DNA of 64,000 nt from JAHEFT01 sp963700705 (lineage in GTDB: Bacteria; Pseudomonadota; Gammaproteobacteria; Xanthomonadales; SZUA-36), in assembly GCA_963700705.1 (NCBI GenBank), contig CAVOYQ010000006.1, positions 1 through 64,000 on the forward strand, written 5' to 3'. The notes under the pieces are model-generated. The model made no database searches. It was not told where the DNA came from and was given only the letters and a program-made list of their open reading frames with translations. Of this stretch, positions 31,954 to 41,318 are shown in pieces; positions within the stretch are counted from its first letter, which is position 1; each line of letters starts with the position of its first letter. A program made the translations under genes and the position numbers.

Positions 31954-32813
31954 TATTTACCCCGGCTCCGATAAGCAAAAGCCATAATGACGAGTCCGGC
32001 CAGGACCATGGGGAGCGACAGCAACATGCCCATGGTCAGCCATTCGCCGGCGATAAATCCGATCTGCCCGTCGGGCTCCCGGAAGAATTCCGCCAGGAAC
32101 CGGAAGCAGCCGTAACCGGCCAGGAAAAACCCGGAAACGGCTGCCGCCGGCCGGGGCTTGCTGGAAAAAATGGCCAACAGGATAAACAGGCAGAGCCCTT
32201 CCCCCAGCGCCTGGTAGATCTGGCTGGGATGCCTTGCCAGGTGATCCAGTGCGCCGACCCTCCAGGCCGCCTCCAGTTCCGCAGACTGCCATCCTCCGGG
32301 TTGTATCGAGTTGGGAAAGATCATCGCCCAGGGCGCGTCGCTGAAGCGGCCCCACAACTCACCGCCGATAAAATTACCGATCCTGCCCAGGCCGAGCCCA
32401 ACCGGAACCAGCGGCGCCACGAAATCGGACACCTGCCAGAACGTGCGCCCGGTGCGCCGGCCGAACCACCAGATGGCGACCAGTGATCCGATCAGGCCAC
32501 CGTGAAAAGACATACCCCCCTGGGTGATGCGAAACAGGAACATCGGGTTCTCGACGAAGTCCGGGAAAGCGTAGAAGAAAACATAGCCCAGCCGTCCGCC
32601 AATCACCACGCCCAACATGGCGTAAAACAGGAAATCGCCGACATCCTGGCTGTTCCAGCCCCACCAGGTCCGGTTTCTTGCGAGCCAACTGCCGTAAGCC
32701 CAAAAAAACAGGAACGCCAACAGGTACGTGATTCCATACCAATGAACGTTCAAGGGGCCCAGTGAAAAAGCGACCGGGTCGAAGGCGATAAAAGGATAAC
32801 TGGAACTGCTCAC
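31953..32813 (-). CDS. lgt: Prolipoprotein diacylglyceryl transferase
   Basis: Lgt adds diacylglycerol to the lipobox cysteine of prelipoproteins in the inner membrane. Signature motifs HGGLIGSLVAIW and GLGRIGNFIGGELWG (the Arg-Asn catalytic region) are present, with seven predicted helices. The start is a GTG at 32813 (VSSSSYPFIAFDPV); no nearby ATG gives the right N-terminus. 286 residues. Tightly coupled to thyA, as in many gammaproteobacteria. Confidence 0.95.
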   Translation of the reverse strand: MSSSSYPFIAFDPVAFSLGPLNVHWYGITYLLAFLFFWAYGSWLARNRTWWGWNSQDVGDFLFYAMLGVVIGGRLGYVFFYAFPDFVENPMFLFRITQGGMSFHGGLIGSLVAIWWFGRRTGRTFWQVSDFVAPLVPVGLGLGRIGNFIGGELWGRFSDAPWAMIFPNSIQPGGWQSAELEAAWRVGALDHLARHPSQIYQALGEGLCLFILLAIFSSKPRPAAAVSGFFLAGYGCFRFLAEFFREPDGQIGFIAGEWLTMGMLLSLPMVLAGLVIMAFAYRSRGK

Positions 32814-32939
32814 AACGTGCTGTGCTCGGTCTCTGAGGTGAAAATTCCATTTTTTGGACTGGCTGTGGCAGCATATGTCAGCCACCCCCGCTCCGCAAGT
32901 CAGTAAGATCATGAACCGGCCGAGGGTGCCAAAACGAGC

Positions 32940-33064
32940 CAGGGCTTGTTCGCACTATTTTGAACAGGCTCTGACGGCACTGATCGGGTAGACTGCTACC
33001 TGGAGGAACCGCCGGGCGATTCCTCACCCGGCAGTAACGATCCAAATAGTGTGAACAGGCCCTG
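32940..33064. repeat. 125-bp long imperfect hairpin (MITE-like) before the SLC13 gene
   Basis: The ends (32940-32962 and 33042-33064) are inverted copies with only a few mismatches; both contain an AGGGC(C/T)TGTTC(A/G)CACTATT arm. The inner parts pair as well (ACTGCTACCTGGAGGAA near 32992 with TTCCTCACCCGGCAGTA near 33020), so the whole unit folds into one long stem. A third copy of GAACAGGCTCTGA lies at 32963. The right end stops 4 bp before the ATG of the transporter, overlapping its ribosome-binding region. It may be a small mobile repeat or a regulatory leader. Confidence 0.65.
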
Positions 33065-33068
33065 ATAT

Positions 33069-34898
33069 ATGCTCGAACTTGCGCTTCCCAATTCGCACGC
33101 ACTCGCCGTGATGGTTCTCATCTTCGCGGCGTTGATCCTGTTCACGCGCGAAAGCATTCCACTGCAAACCACCAGCCTCCTGGTCCTGGTCGCGCTCAGC
33201 GTGGGTTTCACCCTGTTTCCCTTTGAGTCCGACGGGCGCACGCTGCAGGCCAGTGATTTCTTCCTCGGTTTTGGTCACAAGGCGCTGGTGGCAGTCTGCG
33301 CCCTGATGATTGTCGGGCAAGGACTGATCAGGACGGGCGCGCTGGAACCGGTCGGCAGAATACTGGCCAGGCTCTGGCGCAAGGGTCCGGCCTTTTCGCT
33401 GCTTCTCACCATTCTGATCACCGCAGTATTGAGCGCCTTCATCAACAACACGCCGATCGTGGTATTGATGCTCCCGATCCTGATGGGCGTCGCTGTCCGC
33501 ACCGGCGGATCAGCGTCCGGCAGCCTGATACCCATGGGTTTTGCCAGCATCCTGGGTGGCATGGCCACGACGATCGGAACCTCGACCAACCTGCTGGTGG
33601 TCAACGTCGCGGCTGACATGGGCATGGACCCATTCAACATGTTTGATTTCCTCGGCCCTGTCCTGATCGCCGGTTTTTTCGCCACCATCTACCTGTGGCT
33701 GTTGGCCCCGCGGATGATCCCCGAAAGGCAGGCGCCGATGAGTGGCGCCGTGGCAAGACTCTACACGGCCCAGATCCGGCTGGACAAGAACAGCACCGTG
33801 GTCGGCAAGATCCTCGCTGACGCGACCCGCGGTTTGGGAGAAGGTTTCAAAGTTGAGTCGATCCAGCGGGGCAAGGGCGTATTCATCAATCCGCTGCCCG
33901 ACGTCGTGCTCAAACCGGGTGATCGGCTGACCACCAGTGACACCCAGGAAAATCTGCGCGAGTTTTCCCGCGCGCTGGGCGGCACATTGTTCTCCGGCGA
34001 CCAGGCCGTTGATGCCCAGCACCCGTTGAGCGACGAAGGACAGCAAATTGCGGAAGTCGTGATTACGCCGGCGTCCCGGCTCATCGGGGTGCGCATCGGT
34101 AACGCCAGGCTGAGGTCGCAATACGGGCTCCGACTGCTGGCATTCGACCGCTATGAAGAATCCCAGGAAAGAAAGTCGCCGGGTCTCGACGAGGTCCAGA
34201 TACGCTCGGGCGATGTGCTGCTGGTCCAGTCAACCCCCGAGAACCTGCGTGAACTGAAAGAAACCGCCGATTTCCTGGTCCTTGACGGAACCATTCAGCT
34301 ACCCAGCACCAAGAAAGCGCCTATCGCCCTGGCCACCATGGGGGGCGTCGTGGCTTTGGCGGCGTTTGACATCATGCCGATCGAAATCAGCGCCATCCTG
34401 GGTTTCACCGTGCTGATCCTGAGCGGCTGCCTGAACTGGAAAGACGCGATGAACGCGTTGAGCACCCAGGTGATCCTGATCATCGTGGCGTCACTCGCCA
34501 TGGGTGCGGCGCTGCTGAAAACCGGCGGTGCCGATTACCTGGCAAAGCTTTTTGTCTATGTCACTTTCGGCGCCCCGTCCTGGGTGGTGCTGGGCGGGTT
34601 GATGCTGATGATGGGCATCATGACCAACATCGTGTCCAACAATGCCGCCGCCGTGATTGGCACCCCGATTGCGATTGGAATCGCGCAGCGTCTTGGATTG
34701 CCGCTTGAACCGTTCGTGCTGGCCGTGCTGTTCGGCGCCAACCTGTCTTTCGCCACGCCGATGGCTTACCAGACCAATATTCTGCTGATGAATGCAGGCG
34801 GCTACAAATTCAGTGATTTCGTGCGGATCGGGGTGCCGCTGGCCATTGGCCTCTGGCTGATCCTGACCGCTGTCCTGGTCTGGGCCTACGGCCTATAG
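33069..34898 (+). CDS. SLC13/DASS-type permease with two TrkA_C (RCK_C) domains
   Basis: A 609-residue inner-membrane transporter of the divalent anion:Na+ symporter superfamily. The first membrane half (to about residue 220) includes SAFINNTPIVVLMLPI and GTSTNLLV. A cytoplasmic loop follows with two TrkA_C domains (about 230-310 and 325-405), and then a second membrane half with IMTNIVSNNAAAVIGTPIAI and NLSFATPMAYQTNILLM. Substrates in the family include sulfate and dicarboxylates; which applies here is open. The ribosome site is weak and lies in the hairpin element. Confidence 0.88.
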   Translation: MLELALPNSHALAVMVLIFAALILFTRESIPLQTTSLLVLVALSVGFTLFPFESDGRTLQASDFFLGFGHKALVAVCALMIVGQGLIRTGALEPVGRILARLWRKGPAFSLLLTILITAVLSAFINNTPIVVLMLPILMGVAVRTGGSASGSLIPMGFASILGGMATTIGTSTNLLVVNVAADMGMDPFNMFDFLGPVLIAGFFATIYLWLLAPRMIPERQAPMSGAVARLYTAQIRLDKNSTVVGKILADATRGLGEGFKVESIQRGKGVFINPLPDVVLKPGDRLTTSDTQENLREFSRALGGTLFSGDQAVDAQHPLSDEGQQIAEVVITPASRLIGVRIGNARLRSQYGLRLLAFDRYEESQERKSPGLDEVQIRSGDVLLVQSTPENLRELKETADFLVLDGTIQLPSTKKAPIALATMGGVVALAAFDIMPIEISAILGFTVLILSGCLNWKDAMNALSTQVILIIVASLAMGAALLKTGGADYLAKLFVYVTFGAPSWVVLGGLMLMMGIMTNIVSNNAAAVIGTPIAIGIAQRLGLPLEPFVLAVLFGANLSFATPMAYQTNILLMNAGGYKFSDFVRIGVPLAIGLWLILTAVLVWAYGL

Positions 34899-34986
34899 GA
34901 GCAGTTCGGGGGCCAGCCTGTGACAACCGGCCTTATCGTGGGAGCCTCAGGCTTGATTGAAAGGTTCGGTCTGCGGATCGCTGAAT

Positions 34987-35917
34987 TCATGGCAGGACCA
35001 TTCCACGCGCTGTTCCGGACTTGCATGCGGAGCCGCCCGCTCGATCGACTGCATTAAGACGGGTTTGCAGGCCTTTCCGGTTGGCAATCTGAATGTTCAG
35101 GCCGGGCCTTGCGTTCAGTTCCAGGATAAGCGGGCCCAAGTCCCGATCAAGCACGATATCGACACCCAGGTAACCCAGCCCGACCGCTTCGTAACAATTG
35201 GCTGACATGGATACGATCCGGTTCCAGTACGGAACCTGGAAACCGGCAATTTCCGCCCCCGTATCCGGGTGTATTGAAACGGCGCTGTTATCCGAAACAC
35301 CGCCGACCGTGATGCCGCTGCCGATATCCACCCCCACACCGATGGCCCCCTGGTGCAAATTGGCCTTGCCGTGCGATCGCCGGGTGGGCAGGCGGGCCAT
35401 CGCCATGACCGGATAACCCCGGTACACGATCACCCGGATATCCGGCACGCCGAGGTAGGTCAGATTCGAGAAAGCCGGATCGAAATGCACCAGGGATTCG
35501 AACATGGCCACATCGGGCTGCCCGCCCAGCGAATACAGGCCGCTGATCACGTTGGTCAAGTGGTGCTCGAGGTCGGCCTGCAGTACGAGCGCGCCATCGG
35601 AATTGACGAAGTAATCCGATTTGCGGTCCTTGATAATGAGGATGCCGTCTCCGCCGCTGCCGTGGGCGGGTTTGATCACGAACTCGTTTATATCCCCGAT
35701 AAGCTCAACGAGGTGCGACGCCTGCTGCATGTAGGAAGCAATCGCGAGGAGCTTCGGAACCGCAAGACCACGCTCCTGGAGCCGGGATTTGCATAACACC
35801 TTGTCATCCACCAGCGGGAAAAACCGCCGCGGGTTCCATTTCAGAATGTAATCGCCGTTGCGGCGATTCAGGCCGAGCACCCCGGATGCTCTCATCCGTG
35901 TCGAGAATGTTCGACAT
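34987..35917 (-). CDS. Alpha-L-glutamate ligase-like ATP-grasp protein (RimK-related)
   Basis: A RimK-related ATP-grasp protein. It has AGVLGLNRRN-type N-terminal signature (RASGVLGLNRRNGDYIL), FVIKPAHGSGGDGILII (ATP-binding) and LILELNARPGLNIQIANR (metal and ATP ligands). This family occurs next to an inactive-transglutaminase membrane protein and an ATP-dependent zinc protease, as here. The unshifted Met is at 35895, but an ATG at 35917, 2 bp after the upstream stop, gives MSNILDT and joins in frame if one G near 35896 is removed. The peptide it modifies is unknown. Confidence 0.85.
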
Positions 35918-35919
35918 GC

Positions 35920-37452
35920 TCAGGGTTTATCCTGCACGGCAATTTCCCGAAATCGCTTCAGCTCGGTCAAACGGAACCCGGTGTAGCGGCCCAGCGCCAC
36001 GATCAGGCCGAGAACGACGAAGTTGACTTCCGGGAAGACGGTGACCCAGTAAGCGAGTATGTCTACCGAGATGATCGAGTAAGCCAGCGCCGCCATAAAC
36101 AGGGTTCCCAGCCCTTCACGTATCGAAGTCGCACCGCCGCGCTCTTCCCAGACGATCGACATGCGTTCAATCACCATGGAAATGATCACCATCGGAAACA
36201 GTGAAACGGAAAGACCGGTTTCTATTCCAAGCCGGTGACTGAGCAGGCTGATGCTTGTCATCAACAGCACCACAATCGTGACTACCGCGGCAAGCCTGGG
36301 TATCAGCAGCAAGCGCAGGCGCTCGAGGTAAAACCGGAAAACCAGGCCCAGGGAAACGATCAGGACGAAAAGCACGATACCCTTGACCAGTTCAGTCTCC
36401 CGGAAAGCGAGGGCGATCAGCACCGGGGCGAATGTGCCGAATGAACTCAAGCCGATGAAATTTCTCAGAATCACGATCACCAGGATCCCGAACGGAACCA
36501 TCAGCAACACTTCGTAAACGGATTGTGTCTGGACAGGAAGTTCAAGCAGTGACAGCCGCCCGATCAGCGAGTCGTTGAGCGCGGTTCTCTGCGTCGCCAG
36601 TTCGAGTGAGCTCGCCACGCGGCGCTTTACCGATATCTGCAGGTCGCTGATCCGGGCGCCGCTTACATTGACCATTTCCTCGTCTCCGCGCCACCAGATC
36701 ATGAATTGCGGTGGAATACCCGAGTGGCCGGTAAGCGGATCGTAAATCAGCCAGTCGCCGTCAGCCCATACCGCCAGCATGGTTTTCATTTCCGATCTTT
36801 GAATGTCGTTCTGCAACTGGATCCCGTGGATCACCAACGATGGAATCTGCGCAGCGGCCAGCAGGGTCCGGGCCAGCCTGACGTGTTCCGCCGAAGATTC
36901 AACTTCGTCCAGGAAAAGCTTGAAATTCGAATCTTTGGCTTTACCGTTCAGCCGATCCAGGATTGCCGCTGTAAAGGATTCGACATCAGCCGACTCGGTT
37001 TTCACTTCATTCACAATGTCAGCCAGCGCGCTCGCCCAGGGTTCCTCGAATACGGGCGGCGCCGGCACCTTCGGTGCACCCGAAATCCGCTGCCGGCGGG
37101 TGTCTGGAAATACAGTAGCCCGGTAATACAGGGTTTTTGGCTCGGAAAGTTTGCGAATCGCCCAGTTCGCCTGCCGCCTGAACGGATCTTCCTCAATCGT
37201 CAGCCCGAATCCCCGGGAGACAAAATTCTCATCGATGATGGTAAACCCGCTGGGTCGAACCGGCAGCAGCAGGCTGGCGCGGACCGGGCTTACTACCGGC
37301 TCTATCGCAAGGCGCGCCTGGATGCTCCACTGCTCGGTGGTCTGGTCCGGCAGCAAGGGGTATCCCAACCTGACCACCTTGAAAGCGCAGACCAGGCAGC
37401 CGAGCAGCACCAGCGAAATCGAAAGCACGATCCATTGCTTGTCCCTGGTCAC
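35920..37452 (-). CDS. Inactive transglutaminase/7TM UUP1-family membrane protein
   Basis: About 510 residues: an N-terminal membrane anchor (WIVLSISLVLLGCLVCAF), a periplasmic inactive transglutaminase-like domain (to about residue 300, containing RLARTLLAAAQIPSLVIHGI and WLIYDPLTG), then seven transmembrane helices starting near VYEVLLMVPFGILVIVILR. It is the middle gene of the zinc protease / UUP1 / RimK-like triad. The start is a GTG at 37452, preceded by GGAGG at 7 bp and overlapping the restored stop of the upstream gene (GTGA). The function of the triad is not established. Confidence 0.85.
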   Translation of the reverse strand: MTRDKQWIVLSISLVLLGCLVCAFKVVRLGYPLLPDQTTEQWSIQARLAIEPVVSPVRASLLLPVRPSGFTIIDENFVSRGFGLTIEEDPFRRQANWAIRKLSEPKTLYYRATVFPDTRRQRISGAPKVPAPPVFEEPWASALADIVNEVKTESADVESFTAAILDRLNGKAKDSNFKLFLDEVESSAEHVRLARTLLAAAQIPSLVIHGIQLQNDIQRSEMKTMLAVWADGDWLIYDPLTGHSGIPPQFMIWWRGDEEMVNVSGARISDLQISVKRRVASSLELATQRTALNDSLIGRLSLLELPVQTQSVYEVLLMVPFGILVIVILRNFIGLSSFGTFAPVLIALAFRETELVKGIVLFVLIVSLGLVFRFYLERLRLLLIPRLAAVVTIVVLLMTSISLLSHRLGIETGLSVSLFPMVIISMVIERMSIVWEERGGATSIREGLGTLFMAALAYSIISVDILAYWVTVFPEVNFVVLGLIVALGRYTGFRLTELKRFREIAVQDKP

Positions 37453-37972
37453 TGCTCACCTCCGGTTGTTCTTCGATACCGCAGCCGGACTGGCCCAGGA
37501 AGACGTTGCCCGGATCGACTAGCGCAAACGAACTCAGGGCGCTGCGTCCGAGCAGCAGGGAGTAGTTGAATTCACTTCGATCGACCAGACTCACTTCTGT
37601 TTCCATCCTGTGCCCGCCTACGCAAATTTCCAGAGCCACGACCGGCCGGGTTTGGTTTATGCCTTCGTGTTGTACCACACCAATCGTCCTGATCCGTTTT
37701 CTGACCAGTATGAATTCCTTGCCGCTGTCGCGATCGATGATGACAAACCTCACCCATCGCTTACCCTCTTTCCTGAACCTCTTGATAACCCGCGCATCCA
37801 GCGATGAGGTTTCCGCCCCGGTATCGAGCTTGGCCTCGACCTCGATTCCGGGATCGGGCAGGAACGCTTTTTCCGCCCAGCCGAGGATCTTCAGATCAGA
37901 CGGGGCAGCCGATGCGTTACACGCCAAACTCAGCAGGATAAGGTTTAGTATTTTGATCGGGTTTTTGTTCAT
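37449..37972 (-). CDS. RimB-like ATP-dependent zinc protease, exported (one frameshift)
   Basis: An aspartic-protease-like fold protein (family formerly DUF785), with the motif KLDTGAETSSLDARVI and GRSALSSFALVDPGNVFL. The leader (KILNLILLSLACNASAAP) suggests export. In the given frame it runs 220 bp into the next gene without homology. Shifting one base near 37480 gives a short tail (RYRRTTGGEQ) and a TGA at 37449-37451 that overlaps the GTG of the UUP1 gene. I take this as the true end. About 174 residues. Probable partner of the RimK-like ligase. Confidence 0.8.
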
Positions 37973-38155
37973 GGCAAGGTATTTTCGTTCTTTCGGAGAT
38001 GTTTTTGTAAATATTTTGTTAGATGAGACAAAACATGGTCATTTCAGCGGTAGAAACAATTGACTCATGCGCCGCGCAAGTTATACCCTTCGTGATCCGG
38101 AATACATACTTTTTGAATTTCAACCGTTACCCATTTTTCACAACCGAGATCTAGC

Positions 38156-38947
38156 ATGCTTATTAATCGAATGAATAGAAAGCTCTTGCTGTGCGCAATT
38201 CTGGTTGCGGTCCTCCCTGCGAGTTTCACCGCTTCCGTTTTGGCCCAGGCTACAGTTGACCAGGTCATACAGGCAGGCGAGAAACGCGCCGACGAAGGTG
38301 CTGCTGAACAGCAACGCGTCGAGCAAATCGCGGACCAGACCGACAAACTCCTTAACGACTACAACACGCTCGCCAAGGTTGTGGACGGACTGATTACCTA
38401 CAACAGTCTTCTTCAGCGACAGGTGGATAACCAGGAAATAGAGAAAGCAGCCCTGGCCGAATCCATCGACAACGTGGCATTGATTGAGCGCCAGATCGTG
38501 CCGTTGATGACCAGGATGCTGGACGGACTGGAAGAGTTTGTTCAGCTGGACACGCCTTTCCTGTTGCAGGAGCGGACCGATCGCGTCGCGAGACTGCGGG
38601 AAATGATGGAACGTTCAGACGTTTCATCAGCAGAAAAATTCCGTCGCGTCATCGAAGCTTTCCAGATCGAGAACGACTACGGCCGCACCATCGAAGCCTA
38701 CAAGGGTACCGTTCCGATTGATGGTAACCAGCAGGAAGTTGACTTCCTTCGCGTTGGCCGCGTCACGTTGGCCTACCAGTCGGTTGGCGGCGCACACACT
38801 GGTGTGTGGGACGTTGCAACTGGCCAATGGGTTGAACTCGACCCGGCTGACTACAAGAACCAGGTTGCCGACGGTATCCGGGTCGCACGCAAGCAGATCG
38901 CCCCTGATCTGTTGATCGTGCCTGTCGCGGCTCCCGTGGAGGAATGA
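38156..38947 (+). CDS. DUF3450 periplasmic protein, first gene of TonB2 operon
   Basis: A 263-residue secreted coiled-coil protein. Signal peptide MNRKLLLCAILVAVLPAS... ending VLAQA, then a long helical stretch (EQQRVEQIADQTDKLLNDYN), and a C-terminal globular part (FLRVGRVTLAYQSVGGAHTG). DUF3450 genes lead TonB2/TtpC operons in Vibrio, Shewanella and relatives. The role is unknown, but position implies support of the ExbB-like complex. The start is 38156, with an alternative ATG at 38171. The 183-bp upstream gap is AT-rich and probably holds the operon promoter. The stop overlaps the next gene's start region. Confidence 0.88.
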   Translation: MLINRMNRKLLLCAILVAVLPASFTASVLAQATVDQVIQAGEKRADEGAAEQQRVEQIADQTDKLLNDYNTLAKVVDGLITYNSLLQRQVDNQEIEKAALAESIDNVALIERQIVPLMTRMLDGLEEFVQLDTPFLLQERTDRVARLREMMERSDVSSAEKFRRVIEAFQIENDYGRTIEAYKGTVPIDGNQQEVDFLRVGRVTLAYQSVGGAHTGVWDVATGQWVELDPADYKNQVADGIRVARKQIAPDLLIVPVAAPVEE

Positions 38948-38949
38948 TA

Positions 38950-40314
38950 ATGAAAAACAGAATATTGAAAATCGCAGCCATTGCTGGACTCATCATCGGC
39001 CTCGGAAATACCGCATATGCGGTGCAGGCTGTTTCGCTTGACCAACTGCTGGAGCAGGTTAAGGCCGGAAGGGTAAAAGACGCCGCCGAAAACCAGCAGC
39101 GCATCGCGGATTTCCAGAAAGACCGCACCCGTCAGCAGCAATTGATCAATGAAATGGATGCCAAGCGGGTTAAACAGGAAGGGATTTCACAGCAACTGGA
39201 AGGTCAGTTTGAAGCAAACGATGCCCAGATCATCGACCTTGAGCGGGCCTTGCAGGAGCGCCTCGGTGAACTGAAAGAACTGTTTGGCGTGCTGCAGCAG
39301 GCCGCCGGTGACGCCCGTGGCAATTTTGACACGTCCGTCACGCAAATCCAGTTTCCGGGTCGCGGTGAATGGCTGACCGAGTTTGCCCAGAAGATGGGCT
39401 CGACAACCCGCATGCCCACCCTCCAGGAAATCGAACGCATATGGTTCGAATTGCAACGGGAAATGACCGAGTCGGCCAAGGTGGTCAAGCTGAACACCAC
39501 AGTAATCAATGCGAACGGCGAAGAAGAGGCGCGCGATGTTGTGCGCGTTGGCTTGTTCAACGTCGTTTCAGACGGCAAATACCTGGAATATGTTCCCGAG
39601 ACCGGCCGCCTGGTCGAACTGCAGCGTCAGCCAGCAAACCGCTACACCGGCCGCGCGGATGACCTGCAGGAATCCACCAGTGGTGAGAATGCCTTTGCGA
39701 TCGACCCGACGCGCGGACAGCTGCTGGCCCTGTTGGTGCAATCGCCCAGCCTGGCGGAGCGTACCCAACAGGGTGGTGAAGTTGGTTACGTGATCATTGC
39801 CCTTGGCATCATCGGTCTTCTGCTTGCGTTGTGGCGCCTGTTGGCCCTGTCGGCTACCGCAGCGAAAGTCAACCACCAGATCAAGCATCTCGACAATCCC
39901 GGCAACAACCCGCTGGGTCGTGTGTTGCAGATCGCCGCGGACAATCCCGATTCGGACGTGGAATCCCTGGAATTGAAATTGGGCGAGGCTATTCTGAAAG
40001 AAACGCCGAAATTCAACTCCATGCTGTCATTCCTGAAAATCATTTCAGTCGTGGCGCCGCTACTCGGACTGCTGGGTACGGTTACCGGTATGATCATCAC
40101 CTTCCAGGCTATTACGCTGTATGGTGCTGGTGATCCGAAACTGATGGCGGGCGGTATTTCAACCGCGCTGGTAACCACGGTACTCGGCCTGGTTGTCGCC
40201 ATTCCCATGGTATTCCTGCATACGCTGGTGCAGTCGCGTGCAAAGCGCCTGACCCAGATTCTGCAGGAAGAGTCAGCCGGTATGCTTTCCGAACGTGCTG
40301 AAAGAATGGCCTGA
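38950..40314 (+). CDS. ttpC: TtpC-like MotA/TolQ/ExbB protein with periplasmic N-terminal domain
   Basis: About 454 residues. A signal/anchor helix is followed by a coiled-coil periplasmic domain (residues 25-250), then three transmembrane helices with the ExbB/TolQ signature APLLGLLGTVTGMIITFQAI near residue 365. This is the layout of TtpC, the fourth component of TonB2 systems, thought to couple the ExbB2-ExbD2 motor to TonB2. I prefer the ATG at 38950 because GGAGGA (38938-38943) sits 6 bp upstream; 38944 would leave no spacing. Second gene of the operon. Confidence 0.9.
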   Translation: MKNRILKIAAIAGLIIGLGNTAYAVQAVSLDQLLEQVKAGRVKDAAENQQRIADFQKDRTRQQQLINEMDAKRVKQEGISQQLEGQFEANDAQIIDLERALQERLGELKELFGVLQQAAGDARGNFDTSVTQIQFPGRGEWLTEFAQKMGSTTRMPTLQEIERIWFELQREMTESAKVVKLNTTVINANGEEEARDVVRVGLFNVVSDGKYLEYVPETGRLVELQRQPANRYTGRADDLQESTSGENAFAIDPTRGQLLALLVQSPSLAERTQQGGEVGYVIIALGIIGLLLALWRLLALSATAAKVNHQIKHLDNPGNNPLGRVLQIAADNPDSDVESLELKLGEAILKETPKFNSMLSFLKIISVVAPLLGLLGTVTGMIITFQAITLYGAGDPKLMAGGISTALVTTVLGLVVAIPMVFLHTLVQSRAKRLTQILQEESAGMLSERAERMA

Positions 40315-40319
40315 ACCTT

Positions 40320-40859
40320 ATGGACGTCATCTACTATTATCTGCCATTCCTTGAAACGATCAGGGACTTTTTCGAACTCGGTGGCCCGGTATTGAACGTC
40401 ATCGCGGTCGTTACCCTGTTCATGTGGATACTGATCATCGAACGGATCGTGTACTTTCGTACCGGTCACCGGACGCTGGTCAGAAAAGCCCACAACTATT
40501 GGGACAGCCGGGCCGACTACACATCCTGGCGAGCCCACCAGATCAGGGACCGCCTCATTTCGCAGGTTTCCGCCAACGCGGAGCGAAACATGGCGCTGAT
40601 CAAGACCTGTGTCGCACTGTGCCCCTTGCTGGGCCTGCTTGGCACGGTCACGGGCATGATCGGGGTGTTCGAGGTTATGGCCATTGCCGGATCGGGGAAT
40701 CCCCGGTCCATGGCTTCGGGCGTATCCATGGCCACGGTTCCCACGATGGCAGGAATGGTCGCTGCGCTTTCCGGGGTGGCCATGTCGGCCTTCCTGGAAA
40801 ACAAGGCGCGCAGAGAACGCGAGTTCATAGCAGACGAATTGACAATCGAGCACGGCTGA
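40320..40859 (+). CDS. exbB2: ExbB-type proton channel subunit of TonB2 system
   Basis: A 179-residue inner-membrane protein with an N-terminal helix (LNVIAVVTLFMWILIIERIV), a cytoplasmic loop, and two further helices carrying LCPLLGLLGTVTGMIGVFEV and MAGMVAALSGVAMSAFLEN. It is the compact ExbB that, with ExbD, turns proton flow into TonB movement. It lies 5 bp after ttpC and 40 bp before exbD. Confidence 0.92.
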   Translation: MDVIYYYLPFLETIRDFFELGGPVLNVIAVVTLFMWILIIERIVYFRTGHRTLVRKAHNYWDSRADYTSWRAHQIRDRLISQVSANAERNMALIKTCVALCPLLGLLGTVTGMIGVFEVMAIAGSGNPRSMASGVSMATVPTMAGMVAALSGVAMSAFLENKARREREFIADELTIEHG

Positions 40860-40899
40860 AGGGTCGCACCTTCAGCCTGCTCACCCAGGAGTTAAACCA

Positions 40900-41307
40900 A
40901 TGCGGCAACATTTATCCCAGGAATACGCTGAAGAAGAATCAGAGATCAATATCACGCCCATGCTGGACGTCGTGTTCATCATGCTGATCTTCTTCATCGT
41001 AACCGCCACTTTCGTGAAAGAATCCGGTATCGAGGTAAACCGGCCTGAAGCAGCGACTGCTGTGAAACAGGAAAAGGCCAATATCCTGGTCGCCATCGGT
41101 CCGAACAACGATATCTGGATCGATCGCCGCCAAATCGATATCCGCTCGGTCAGACCGAATATAGAAAGGCTGCACGCTGAAAACCCGCAGGGTTCGGTGG
41201 TGATCCAGGCCGACAAGGAATCGAAGACGGATACCCTGATCCAGGTAATGGACGCAGCACGCTCAGCGGGGGTATTCAATGTATCAATCGCGGCGCAAGA
41301 ACCCTGA
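40900..41307 (+). CDS. exbD2: ExbD-type biopolymer transport protein
   Basis: A 135-residue protein with one N-terminal helix holding the essential Asp (ITPMLDVVFIMLIFFIVTAT) and a periplasmic domain ending VMDAARSAGVFNVSIA, typical of ExbD/TolR. It pairs with the adjacent ExbB. The ribosome site AGGAG lies 8 bp before the ATG. Confidence 0.95.
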   Translation: MRQHLSQEYAEEESEINITPMLDVVFIMLIFFIVTATFVKESGIEVNRPEAATAVKQEKANILVAIGPNNDIWIDRRQIDIRSVRPNIERLHAENPQGSVVIQADKESKTDTLIQVMDAARSAGVFNVSIAAQEP

Positions 41308-41318
41308 TGAGGTGAACC

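Noticed and set aside
37229..37448. Long C-terminal extension of the zinc protease into the UUP1 gene
   Set aside because: The extension lies in the antiphase of a clear gene. A one-base shift gives a stop overlapping the UUP1 start, the expected operon structure.
38156..38947. DUF3450 protein as part of the kinase/VWA system
   Set aside because: It belongs to the TonB2 operon, which is closed by a terminator at 43353-43384 before the other cluster.
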